A model generated the notes under the pieces. That model ran no database searches. It had not been told where the DNA came from and saw only the letters and a program-made list of their open reading frames with translations. Shown one piece after another: positions 8,348 through 16,892 of a stretch of 45,803 nucleotides of DNA. Made by a program: the position numbers and the translations under genes. Within the stretch, counting starts at the first letter, position 1. The number at the start of each line of letters is the position of its first letter. Source of the DNA: Micavibrio sp. Its GTDB lineage: Bacteria > Pseudomonadota > Alphaproteobacteria > Micavibrionales > Micavibrionaceae. The DNA is taken from NCBI GenBank assembly GCA_019634145.1, contig JAHQVU010000029.1, positions 1 through 45,803 of the forward strand, written 5' to 3'.

Positions 8348-9568
8348 CTAAATCGATCCTTGCATTAATCCGCCCATCATCGAATCCATGCTCATATTCA
8401 TAACGGTTAGGGCGTAGATGGCGCTCCCGAAAGCTATAACTAGGAAAACACCGGTCATCGCAAAGGCAAGCCATACGATTAAAGAGTGTTTTGTCTTTGC
8501 AGATTGCGAACGCATTTCCGAAATAGACTCCATTACTGTAGCAACTTGCTCGAGATCAGACAAGGCTGCAAGCTCTAAACGCTCTGCGCGGCGAAGAGGT
8601 TCTCTGTCCAATGCCGAACCCAATGACACCCCGCGCGAGAGATCTTCTAGCGAATTTTCCCAATATTGAATAACTTCAGGCACTGTGGAGGCTTCTGATG
8701 ATTGCTCCAATGTTGCGTTAATCGGCACGCTCCCGCGCAGCATCCGCGATGCTGCCATCATGGAATCTCCGAAGGCAAGATCGCGCATATACGCGCCGAT
8801 AAGTGGAATTTTGCGCACTATGCGCGCGGTTGGCCAGTCTTTTTTACCGCGATTAAGCCAGTAAGAAAAAATACACCAGCACATAAAAGCCCCAAAAGCG
8901 ATCGATGTCCATATCAGGGTGTCCCACGTCAGACCCAGATTGCCGACAACTTTTTCGAACTTGGCCAGCGCTTCCGGGTCGGTGGGCGGGTTGTCTCTAA
9001 ACCATTTCAAAACCATATCTTTACCCGCCCAAAGCGAGGTCACGATCGAGAACACATCAAAACCAAGCCAACCCATGGTCCCCATAATCGCGCGGGCATT
9101 TTTCTTCTTTTGTGTGATCGAGTGAATAGCATGCGGAATTCCCTCCACCAGCTTGTTTGCACGCTCTGACCCCGACAGAATAGCCAGTGTAGAGTGGTCG
9201 AAAATCTGCAAGGCTTTGAGGGCATCGATAACGCCCAATCCTCTGGCCAATGCTTCGCGGGCGGGCGCGAGGATATTTTGACGGCGTGGATTGGTCTCGG
9301 CCTGAATAATCTTCCATAGCGCAACGCCCGGGGAGGAGGCGGTCGAACGGAATTGAATACCGCGCAAAAGCTGGACCTGCCACCATGTCGAGCGCGCCAA
9401 AAGGCGCTCTAGCGGCGAGCGCTCATGCGGGCGTACAGATAGCACATAACCGCCTTTTTTTATGATAGCCGTGCGCACATCATCGGGAGAGGGCAGATAA
9501 AACGTCTCCGTGACCTTTTTGGGTCCGGAGGTCGTTTCGTATGCTATTTCTGCAATCCATTGCTGCAA
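8348..9568 (-). CDS. Type II secretion/type IV pilus inner-membrane platform protein (GspF/PilC family)
   Basis: This 406-residue protein is the likely polytopic platform of the pilus or secretion machine. Two cytoplasmic GspF-type domains are separated by membrane segments near 163-182 and 222-244, with a last segment near 368-392. The second domain holds the family-like stretch DSMMAASRMLRGSVPINATL. An insertion between the first two helices (NPPTDPEALAKF) resembles T4b-type BfpE/PilR members. Translation appears to begin at TTG (9568), with GAGGAG nine bases upstream; no better in-frame start is near. It directly follows the ATPase gene, the usual E-F pairing. Confidence 0.85.
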   Translation of the reverse strand: MQQWIAEIAYETTSGPKKVTETFYLPSPDDVRTAIIKKGGYVLSVRPHERSPLERLLARSTWWQVQLLRGIQFRSTASSPGVALWKIIQAETNPRRQNILAPAREALARGLGVIDALKALQIFDHSTLAILSGSERANKLVEGIPHAIHSITQKKKNARAIMGTMGWLGFDVFSIVTSLWAGKDMVLKWFRDNPPTDPEALAKFEKVVGNLGLTWDTLIWTSIAFGAFMCWCIFSYWLNRGKKDWPTARIVRKIPLIGAYMRDLAFGDSMMAASRMLRGSVPINATLEQSSEASTVPEVIQYWENSLEDLSRGVSLGSALDREPLRRAERLELAALSDLEQVATVMESISEMRSQSAKTKHSLIVWLAFAMTGVFLVIAFGSAIYALTVMNMSMDSMMGGLMQGSI

Positions 9569-9604
9569 ATCCGAAGACTCCTCAAATAATATAGAATTTG
9601 AACA

Positions 9605-11377
9605 TTACTGTTCTAGGTAGGATAACGCGGCTCTCGGATCGACCAGCCCGGTTGTGACCAGATCGACCAGCCCTTCGCGGCGTGTGTGGACAACAACGCC
9701 ATCCTCATGGATAACATTATTCACATTACTCATTAAACCTTCGTAAATGCCGTTTCTTTGCGCAGGGCCGACCGTAATGATCAGTGCATCAAGCAAGAGT
9801 GTACGTCCCGTAATTCCTGTGCGGTTACAAAGATCACACCCAGCTGCGTTATGGCGACGTACGCGTGCATCGGGGGGAATATCTAGTTCCTGCAGTTCAT
9901 GGGGTTGCAAAACCTTATCGGCGCTATCTTTATGCGCACAACCCTGACAAAGCGTACGCACCAGACGTTGGTTTAAAATACAACGCACCTGTTGCGCCAG
10001 CGTATAAGTGGAAGAGCGCTCTCGCTCATGCGGCATAAGGGATTTTAAACGCTCAAATGTTTGAAGCGCCGTATCGGCGTGAACGGTCGAAATCACCGTA
10101 TGACCGGATTCTGCGGCTTTCAGTGACGTTTCAACCGTATCGGCATCACGCATCTCCCCGATGATAATATAGTCAGGATCGTGACGCATTGAAGCGCGGA
10201 TCAGATCGGCAAACGCCCCGCCTGCCATTCCCGGCCTAACCTGCCATTGCGTGGCATAACGAAGCTCGTATTCGATCGGATCTTCGATTGTCAAAACATG
10301 ACGGCGGCGGCGGTCAATTTCCTGCACGCACGCATAAAGCGTTGTTGTTTTACCAGACCCCGTAGGCCCTGAAAGCAGGATCAAACCCCCGCCACCTTTA
10401 ATATCGGGTGAAAGAAGTTTTGCCAAATGCTCGCCCACATCCTGATGGCGGCGGAACAGCTCGTCAAAGCCTTTTAGTGCCGCGCGATCGAGAAGACGTA
10501 AAGTCAGTTTTTCACCATCTTGCGCTTGCGGCCCTGCGGCCACACGAACATCAATTGCTCGCCCCTGCCATGTAAAGCCGAAACGACCGTCTTTCGGAGT
10601 TGATCTATCACCGAAGTTCAAACCCGCATCGCGCTTTAAAAGCGTGGTTAAACGCGCCATTTCCTCATGAGGGAGCAAATGCATCGGCATCATATCACCA
10701 TCAATTCGATAGTGAATCCAGTTCGGGCTGTCGGGGTTATTATCCTGAAGCAAGTGAATATCGGATGCGCGCATCTGCAGCGCTTCGGCCAGCATATCGC
10801 GCTGGAATTGGTTGAGGAGCAAACCGTTGTCAGGGTCGTTTAGCCATTGTGAGAGGGTCTTCTCGCAGCGATCAGCCGATAGATCATGCACCGAGCGCAA
10901 AGTATCAATCAGCTCTTTACGGTCCCAGACCTCGATCTCGATACGATCAACGGCAAAGCCTGAACGCTGGGCGGTGGAGATAAGCGTTTCGATCTGGCGA
11001 TCATTCAAATCATGCAATGGAGCCACGCGGATAACGCCATCACGCAGGCCAATCAAATGGATAGAGAGTGGTAGCCAGCTTTGTACCGGCAAAATCGCGC
11101 GCAGCTGATCACCCGTAGCACGGTCTTTGATCCCTTGCTCTTCAATCTCAGAAGCCGGAACATGTGCGCCCGCCATATCCAACAATTGTTCTGTCGAGCG
11201 GGCGATCCCTTGCTCGAGTAGCATCGCGCGTTCACGCTGGACCATATCCAGATAGCGCTCACGCCCTTCTTTGGTACGGCGAGGATCGACGCGGCGGCGC
11301 TCAACACCGCCGGGCGGCTCATGGACTACGCTCTGGCGCTGCTCTGGAGGTTGCTGTGGTGGCTGCTCATCACTCAT
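9605..11377 (-). CDS. GspE/PilB-type assembly ATPase
   Basis: This hexameric ATPase would power pilus or pseudopilus assembly from the cytoplasmic face. In 590 residues it has Walker A GPTGSGKT (337-344), an Asp-box region with TIEDPIEY (363-370), Walker B IIIGEMRDADT (404-413, with Met where many relatives have Ile or Leu) and the His box with STVHAD (430-435). Two CxxC pairs (Cys477/480 and Cys514/517) form the zinc site of PilB/GspE proteins. The N-terminal 90 residues are Gln/Pro/Arg-rich and not a clear GspE N1 domain. It begins 3 bases after the Ig-domain protein. The tetracysteine argues for an extension ATPase rather than PilT. Confidence 0.93.
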   Translation of the reverse strand: MSDEQPPQQPPEQRQSVVHEPPGGVERRRVDPRRTKEGRERYLDMVQRERAMLLEQGIARSTEQLLDMAGAHVPASEIEEQGIKDRATGDQLRAILPVQSWLPLSIHLIGLRDGVIRVAPLHDLNDRQIETLISTAQRSGFAVDRIEIEVWDRKELIDTLRSVHDLSADRCEKTLSQWLNDPDNGLLLNQFQRDMLAEALQMRASDIHLLQDNNPDSPNWIHYRIDGDMMPMHLLPHEEMARLTTLLKRDAGLNFGDRSTPKDGRFGFTWQGRAIDVRVAAGPQAQDGEKLTLRLLDRAALKGFDELFRRHQDVGEHLAKLLSPDIKGGGGLILLSGPTGSGKTTTLYACVQEIDRRRRHVLTIEDPIEYELRYATQWQVRPGMAGGAFADLIRASMRHDPDYIIIGEMRDADTVETSLKAAESGHTVISTVHADTALQTFERLKSLMPHERERSSTYTLAQQVRCILNQRLVRTLCQGCAHKDSADKVLQPHELQELDIPPDARVRRHNAAGCDLCNRTGITGRTLLLDALIITVGPAQRNGIYEGLMSNVNNVIHEDGVVVHTRREGLVDLVTTGLVDPRAALSYLEQ

Positions 11378-11380
11378 GTC

Positions 11381-12988
11381 TTATTCCGATGCTGTATCCG
11401 AGCCAGAAGACACATCGTCGCTATCTTCTTCAGCCGTTACGCGGTTTAGTGAGGATAGAGATCTATCGAAGAGGAGAAGAATTCTCTGCCCCTGATGGGT
11501 AAATTCGATTCCGTTTTTCTGGATAAGAACCATCCACGGAATACCGCCCAAAACGCTTTCCTCATTGTCATAAACAATACGACTTCCGCCCGGACCATTA
11601 ATGATCGCACGTGTGGGAGAGAAGGATGTAATTTTATAGCCATCCAGTACACCGGCGGGGTTAATGTTACCGTTAGCGGTTTTATAGACCATGCTCTTGT
11701 TACGCGCCGCGGCATTGGCTTGATTGGTATTGATGTCACCATTGTTGTCGCGCTCATCAGATGAGAAAACCTGCATATTGCCGTCACCGCTGAGCATAAT
11801 CGCTTTTTGATCTTGCGAGACAGTAGCAACAGATTCGCCCATAATCGGAATAACCAAGACGCCGCGTGCGCCGTCATGCAGGATTTGGATATCATCCAGA
11901 ACTTCACCCACACGTGTAGGTGACCATGTAACAGTTAGCGGGCACGCTTCTATAGGTTCGAGCGTCATGCCTTGACTACACCCGCCTTCTTTAAAGCTGA
12001 TCCCGTTGTCAGAGCCTGAGCTGCGGATATCATTCAGTGTCAGGTCGCTATCGCCTGAATTGACCAGCGATACGGTAATTGCGGATGCAGTAGAGATATC
12101 GTTACCGAAATCTATCTCGCTTTGTGATGAAACCAAAAGGCCGCGCCCGGGAACCGCTTGCGGGAAAATTTCTGCCTGCACGACGTTTTCAGGTGCGTAC
12201 TCACCTTTTAGCGGAATACTCGAAATGCCTGTTGGCCCGGTATGCTCAATGACCAGTACCCCAGATGAGCGCCCTTTTAGCTTCGGGGACCATGTGATGG
12301 TCGCTATACAGGCTTGTCCCGCTTCTAGCTTGGGGCAATTGGCGTTAACTGAATAGCCTGAGTTTGTCGCAGTATCGAGATAAATATTCGTGAGTTCAAT
12401 CGGGTTTGAGGTAATATTGCGCAAAATTACAGGCTCGACCAACGCTTGGGAGTTGGCTAATGATCCGAAATCGACGTCTGAGGGTATCGCGTCAATGTCA
12501 CTCGAGAGCTCATCGCCCGCACCTTCAGATGTTTCAACAGTTCCCGAAATTGTAGAGGTCACAAGGCGTGTACGGCCACTGTGGGACATCAACATTTCGA
12601 CGCGCCATTGGCCGGGTTGCAGACCTTTTACAGAGAGCGCAATCGCACATTCCGCACCCGAGCTCAAAGGTTCCTCCTCACATTGGTTCATGGACACATT
12701 GGCCGATACAGTCGATGAGGGGTAAAGACGGATAAGGCCGGTTTCGATTGGCAGGCCGCCATCATTTCTGAACAGAACAACAACCTGCGCCGTCGCACCA
12801 AGAGGAATAGCGCCGCCGTCAATTGTCGGAGAAGATGGAACGAGGCCGCCCCCCGAAGTTGTGCCCGAGCTACTGCCCGGATCGTCGAAGCCGGGATATT
12901 GTGCATGCGCATAGGGGGCTGTACCAAGACTTAAAAGTCCGAGGCTACCTAATGCGATCAATGTATAACGTTTAAATAAAGGGTGCAT
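11381..12988 (-). CDS. Secreted protein with repeated HYDIN/ASH-type Ig-like domains and a PilP/GspC-like C-terminus
   Basis: A 535-residue protein with a signal peptide (cleavage after AHA, residue 29). Three Ig-like repeats follow, the last two introduced by VDFGSL and IDFGND (about 172 and 292) and each containing the TWSP sequence typical of HYDIN/ASH 'choice-of-anchor' modules. Cysteine pairs occur within each module. The last 110 residues switch style, with GYKITSFSPTRAIINGPGG followed by a short all-beta stretch that resembles the HR domain of GspC/PilP, the piece that contacts the secretin. The gene lies between secretin and ATPase, where a PilP-type gene is expected. The HR match is by eye. 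The combination could make a periplasmic linker between secretin and inner-membrane complex. Confidence 0.6.
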   Translation of the reverse strand: MHPLFKRYTLIALGSLGLLSLGTAPYAHAQYPGFDDPGSSSGTTSGGGLVPSSPTIDGGAIPLGATAQVVVLFRNDGGLPIETGLIRLYPSSTVSANVSMNQCEEEPLSSGAECAIALSVKGLQPGQWRVEMLMSHSGRTRLVTSTISGTVETSEGAGDELSSDIDAIPSDVDFGSLANSQALVEPVILRNITSNPIELTNIYLDTATNSGYSVNANCPKLEAGQACIATITWSPKLKGRSSGVLVIEHTGPTGISSIPLKGEYAPENVVQAEIFPQAVPGRGLLVSSQSEIDFGNDISTASAITVSLVNSGDSDLTLNDIRSSGSDNGISFKEGGCSQGMTLEPIEACPLTVTWSPTRVGEVLDDIQILHDGARGVLVIPIMGESVATVSQDQKAIMLSGDGNMQVFSSDERDNNGDINTNQANAAARNKSMVYKTANGNINPAGVLDGYKITSFSPTRAIINGPGGSRIVYDNEESVLGGIPWMVLIQKNGIEFTHQGQRILLLFDRSLSSLNRVTAEEDSDDVSSGSDTASE

Positions 12989-13125
12989 GATTTGATTATA
13001 AGGACGGGTTAAACGAATCAGTTAAGATCCACTTTATTAATAATATAGCATGAAAATTATCCCCAAAATAATGAAAAACATGAGTTTTTCTCATTTTTTT
13101 ATATCTTTAGCTTGATTTTATCCAA

Positions 13126-14655
13126 CTATCTGGAGGGGTCGAGGAGTGATGAGGGGATACCGGTAACCATATTTCCATCGAATTGTGCGTCCGATGCAGA
13201 TACGGCAGTTGCATTAAATGCGTCATGATCTGAAGTTTCGGATGTGTAAACAATCACGCGCGGCTTAAGTAAGAAGACCAGTTCTGTATTTGATTCGCTT
13301 TCCGAACGCGATGTCGGGAAGAATGGCTGGCGGAAGCCGGGACCGGATTTATCAAATTCGTCATTCTCGCGCACAAGACCTGCGATCAACAATGAATCAC
13401 CCGGACGAATACGGATTTGGGTTGAGAGCTCGCGCTCGGTCGTTGTCGGAAGGCGCAAGACGGTGCCTTCGGCTTCGAAATCATCGAACCCTTGGAATTC
13501 CTGTAGGGCAATATCAATTGTTCCATAAATAGTGGCGTTGTCCCAAGCACTTCCGATGGTCAGGGTAAAGCCGGTATCAACAGAATCTGTTTCAGTAGAT
13601 ACGGTGGTTTCGTCCCCTTCGACCGTACGGCTGAGTGAGGAGACGTAGTTAACCGTATCTGCCGCACGCAAGGTGGCTTCAGCGCCGGATAGAACCGTGA
13701 TTTGTGGCTGTGAAATCGTCTTAACCGCACCATAATTAGAGATAAATTGCAGCACGCTGTCAGTGTTATAGGTCAGCTGCCCGCCTGCTAAGCTTGGTAA
13801 ACCAATGCTGACAGGTGTATTGGAGGTCGTGCCGATCGCACCGGGAATGCTGATATTCATGCCGCCGATTTTACCGAAATCCGTCCAGTTAATCCCCGTT
13901 TGGTTGGATGTGGTTAAACCAACCTCCCAGATATAAACTTCAAAAACGATCAGAGCTGTAGACGAACGAATGCGCTGAAAATAACGCTCAGCTAAATCGG
14001 CTGTACGGTTTGTGGCCTCATAGATGATAGTGCGTGTAGCACTTTCTGTAATAGGCGATGTGCCTGTAATCGCGGCCAATCCGGAAGATAAAGAGCCGAG
14101 GAAATCACTGTCTCCACCAATTGGAGGAATAGTCACTGTAAATGTTTGCGTGTCTTTGATAACGAGCAACCCGTCTTCAAAAGAACAATAAAGGTCGGCA
14201 AGGCTACATACCTTTTGTACAACACGATCAAGTGGCCCGCGTAAATTCGCAACCGTAATCGTGCGCGTTAAGCCTTCATTGGTCTCAAAAGCCAACGGAA
14301 TTTGATAATCGGCTAAAATAAGTTGGAGCGCACCTGCCAGAGTTTCAGAACGCAGCTCGAAAGGCCCGACAACTTCGTTCGGCAGGGGCATGCCGCCCTC
14401 GGCTTCTGGAACCAGAACATCACTGCCCAAAGGGAGATATAAAACGCTGTCAGGCTTTGAATTGATCGCTTCAGGGCGCTCATCAGCCATGGTCGGAGAC
14501 GGGATTTTCGCGGTTCTACCTGATGGCGCAAAGACATCCGCACACCCTGATAGCGACAGCGCAACGCACGCGCATGACAAAAGAAAAGCTTTGCGGTCGA
14601 AAGCTTTTGAAGCCTGCTTAAACAGGGCGTCAACGATCTTTATGTTTGGCGTCAG
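13126..14655 (-). CDS. Lipoprotein secretin of the pilus/type II-like system
   Basis: This is the outer-membrane channel. A lipobox (LSLSGC) places the acylated cysteine 69 residues from the upstream ATG at 14748. The region after it holds an STN-like domain with VVQKVCSLADLYCSFEDG, an N-domain, and a C-terminal secretin domain with TISQPQITVLSG and PGDSLLIAGLVRENDE. It resembles PilN/BfpB/TcpC-type lipoprotein secretins. The ATG at 14748 would overlap the response regulator by 97 bases and leave an unusually long leader. A CTG at 14655, overlapping the regulator's TGA as CTGA, has GGAGG eight bases upstream and gives a 38-residue lead to the cysteine, so I use it. The start is therefore inferred, the product class is solid. 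Confidence 0.88.
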   Translation of the reverse strand: MTPNIKIVDALFKQASKAFDRKAFLLSCACVALSLSGCADVFAPSGRTAKIPSPTMADERPEAINSKPDSVLYLPLGSDVLVPEAEGGMPLPNEVVGPFELRSETLAGALQLILADYQIPLAFETNEGLTRTITVANLRGPLDRVVQKVCSLADLYCSFEDGLLVIKDTQTFTVTIPPIGGDSDFLGSLSSGLAAITGTSPITESATRTIIYEATNRTADLAERYFQRIRSSTALIVFEVYIWEVGLTTSNQTGINWTDFGKIGGMNISIPGAIGTTSNTPVSIGLPSLAGGQLTYNTDSVLQFISNYGAVKTISQPQITVLSGAEATLRAADTVNYVSSLSRTVEGDETTVSTETDSVDTGFTLTIGSAWDNATIYGTIDIALQEFQGFDDFEAEGTVLRLPTTTERELSTQIRIRPGDSLLIAGLVRENDEFDKSGPGFRQPFFPTSRSESESNTELVFLLKPRVIVYTSETSDHDAFNATAVSASDAQFDGNMVTGIPSSLLDPSR

Positions 14656-15032
14656 GATTGTCGCCTCCGGGCTTCTATAGTTCGTGTCACTGTTTTGATC
14701 AGTCTGTCCTTTTGTACCGGTTTCATCAGTACAGCTGTCACAGACCATTTGTTAGCTTCATTGAGTAAATCGGGATTTTGATCTCCTGTCACTAGGATGA
14801 TAGGAGTTTTTATATCTTGTCCACGGATAGATTTTATAAATTCAAGACCATCCAGTGGCTCCATACGGACATCGACAATGGCCATTTCGATGTCGTTGCT
14901 CATGCTATCAAGCGCTTGGCTGCCATCTGTGCACTCTATAACTTCAAATCCCTCGTCTTTTAGGAATTTAACAATCTGCATTCTCACAAAGTTATTATCT
15001 TCGGCAACGAGTATTTTTGCAGGTTGAACCAT
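14652..15032 (-). CDS. Stand-alone response regulator (CheY-like receiver)
   Basis: A 126-residue single receiver domain with no output domain. The acidic pocket is VAEDN, the phosphoacceptor Asp is in MAIVDVRM, the conserved Thr is in LVTGD and the Lys in LMKPV. The start at 15032 (MVQPAKIL) has AAGGA six bases upstream. A longer reading from 15065 adds CCKKHKRII without a ribosome site. It is the first gene of the pilus-type operon and overlaps the secretin start, so it probably regulates assembly or function of the machine through protein contacts, as CheY-like pilus regulators do. A partner kinase is not adjacent; the hybrid kinase at 2686 is a candidate only by proximity. Confidence 0.9.
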   Translation of the reverse strand: MVQPAKILVAEDNNFVRMQIVKFLKDEGFEVIECTDGSQALDSMSNDIEMAIVDVRMEPLDGLEFIKSIRGQDIKTPIILVTGDQNPDLLNEANKWSVTAVLMKPVQKDRLIKTVTRTIEARRRQS

Positions 15033-15135
15033 AATTATCCTTTTATGCTTTTTACAGCACCTCATAAATATATCGGTACTTGATTGAAAGTGATTCTATC
15101 GCGTACGATTAACAAAGTCCATATCCAAAGCCTCA

Positions 15136-15672
15136 ATGGTGAAAGGCTTACCAATAATGAATGTTGCAAAACTTTTAATATGCGCAGTGTTATGTGCCGC
15201 CGCTGCTTTGTTGTGGCGCCTGTGGATTGTGGATATGCGCGAGCGATTATTGCCTAATATTTATGTTTTTCCCCTTGCATGCCTTGGCGTACTTTTCCAT
15301 TTTTTGACAGATAATGTCTTTAGCACATGGCAGGACACGGCCCTTGGCGCGTTGCTTGGAGGTGGGCTTTTACTTACCATTCGCACTATAGCAAACTGGC
15401 ATTACAAGCAAGACACGCTTGGCCTTGGGGATGTGAAGCTCTTAACCGCCTCCGGCATCTGGCTGGGGCTGGATTATAACCTCGCAGGGTTGATTCTCGG
15501 CGCGTTAGCGGGGCTTCTTCATGGGCTCGTCGATGCTGTCCTCATCTATCGCAAAAGCGGAAAATGGCCAGACATGGGAAGATTGGAAATTCCCGCCGGC
15601 CCCGGCTTTATTGTTGGTATTCTGATCGCCGCCATTGTGAAATTCGCATCCCTGCCGTACATTATTTTTTAA
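15136..15672 (+). CDS. Short A24-family prepilin peptidase (no N-terminal methylase domain)
   Basis: A polytopic aspartyl protease that would cut pilin leader peptides at the inner membrane. The first catalytic Asp lies in WIVDMRERLLPN and the second in the GLGDVKLL motif. At 178 residues it is the protease half only: the cysteine-containing N-methyltransferase domain of full-length PilD is absent, as in CpaA/TadV-type enzymes. ATG at 15136 lacks a ribosome site. ATG at 15157 (MNVAKLLI) has GAAAGG about 12 bases upstream and may be the true start. The gene is divergent from the pilus operon and shares its upstream region. Its stop overlaps the next start as TAATG. Confidence 0.88.
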   Translation: MVKGLPIMNVAKLLICAVLCAAAALLWRLWIVDMRERLLPNIYVFPLACLGVLFHFLTDNVFSTWQDTALGALLGGGLLLTIRTIANWHYKQDTLGLGDVKLLTASGIWLGLDYNLAGLILGALAGLLHGLVDAVLIYRKSGKWPDMGRLEIPAGPGFIVGILIAAIVKFASLPYIIF

Positions 15673-16889
15673 TGAATAAGGCTCTTCAAAACATCCGCGT
15701 TCTCGACCTCACCCGCGTCCTTGCAGGGCCTTATTGCACGCAAATGCTGGGCGATATGGGTGCGGATATTATTAAGGTTGAAAAGCCGGGTGCAGGTGAT
15801 GATACCCGCCAGTGGGGGCCGCCCTTTTTGAAAGACGCCGAAGGCAATGACACATCGGAAAGCGCGTATTACCTGTCTTGCAACCGAAGCAAAAAATCCC
15901 TCGCCATCGATATCAAAACCGAAGAAGGGCAAGCGCTGATCCTGCGCCTGCTCGGGCGCTGCGATGTGTTAATTCATAATTTCAAGGTTGGTAATTTAGA
16001 AAAATACGGCCTTGGCTATACACAGCTTAAAGATAAATTCCCAGCCCTCATTTACTGCGCCATTTCAGGCTTCGGACAGACCGGCCCTTTGGCGCATGAG
16101 CCGGGCTATGATTTCCTCGCGCAGGGGATGGCGGGGCTTATGGCCTCAACGGGCGAGCCTGACGGCCAGCCGATGAAAGTGGGTGTAGCATTAAGCGATA
16201 TCATGACGGGCATGAACGCGGCGATTGGTATTTTGGCCGCACTAAACAGTCGAGAGCAGACGGGCAAAGGCCAGATGATTGATGTGTGCCTGACCGATAC
16301 TACGCTGGCGGCCATGACCAATATCGCGCAATATTATCTGACTTCTGGCAATCTCGCCCTGCGCCTTGGTAATGCGCATTCAACGATTGTTCCCTATCAA
16401 ACCTTTGAAGCCTTGGACGGGCATATCATCATCGCGGTCGGCAATAACGACCAGTTTGCAAGACTTGCGGGGCTTCTTAAGCACGCTGAATGGGGGAGCG
16501 ATGAGCGCTTTGCCTCTAACCGTGCCCGTGTTGAAAACCGCGAAACCCTCGTGCCCTTAATTGCCGCTGAAATCGTCAAGCACTCTATTGAATATTGGCT
16601 GGGAAATTGCGATGCGCTGAACATCCCGTGCGGCCCCGTTAATACGATGGATAAGACTTTCGAAATGGAACAGATTAAAGAGCGTGGTATGAGAATTGAG
16701 ATGGATCATCCGCTCTCGTCCAAACCAACACCGTTAGTCGGTTCGCCGCTAAAATTCTCGGAAACACCTGTGAATTATGATTTGGCTCCACCCACAGCAG
16801 GCCAGCATACAGAGGAGATTTTGCAAAAATTGCTTGATCTTACCCATCAAGATATTGCACAGCTAAAAGACCGCAAAATAATAGGATAA
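15672..16889 (+). CDS. Class III (CaiB/BaiF family) CoA-transferase
   Basis: A 405-residue enzyme that moves CoA between carboxylic acids. The family opening RVLDLTRVLAGPYCTQMLGD and the DIIKVEKPGAGDDTRQW segment are clear. The catalytic Asp that forms the mixed anhydride is Asp176 in LSDIMTGM, equivalent to Asp169 of formyl-CoA transferase. GYDFLAQGMAGLM also fits the family. The ATG at 15672 overlaps the prepilin peptidase stop by one base; the longer reading from 15564 lies inside that gene and is rejected. pyrB starts 3 bases after its stop, so it shares a transcript with pyrimidine and lipid genes. Substrate cannot be read from sequence. Confidence 0.92.
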   Translation: MNKALQNIRVLDLTRVLAGPYCTQMLGDMGADIIKVEKPGAGDDTRQWGPPFLKDAEGNDTSESAYYLSCNRSKKSLAIDIKTEEGQALILRLLGRCDVLIHNFKVGNLEKYGLGYTQLKDKFPALIYCAISGFGQTGPLAHEPGYDFLAQGMAGLMASTGEPDGQPMKVGVALSDIMTGMNAAIGILAALNSREQTGKGQMIDVCLTDTTLAAMTNIAQYYLTSGNLALRLGNAHSTIVPYQTFEALDGHIIIAVGNNDQFARLAGLLKHAEWGSDERFASNRARVENRETLVPLIAAEIVKHSIEYWLGNCDALNIPCGPVNTMDKTFEMEQIKERGMRIEMDHPLSSKPTPLVGSPLKFSETPVNYDLAPPTAGQHTEEILQKLLDLTHQDIAQLKDRKIIG

Positions 16890-16892
16890 ATA

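Noticed and set aside
13075-13100. Hairpin ATGAG-TTTTT-CTCAT with flanking A and T runs after the secretin gene
   Set aside because: The stem is only five pairs and AT-rich, in the middle of an operon, so I do not call a terminator.
15564-15671. Upstream extension of the CoA-transferase frame
   Set aside because: It lies wholly inside the prepilin peptidase gene; the family N-terminus begins at 15672.
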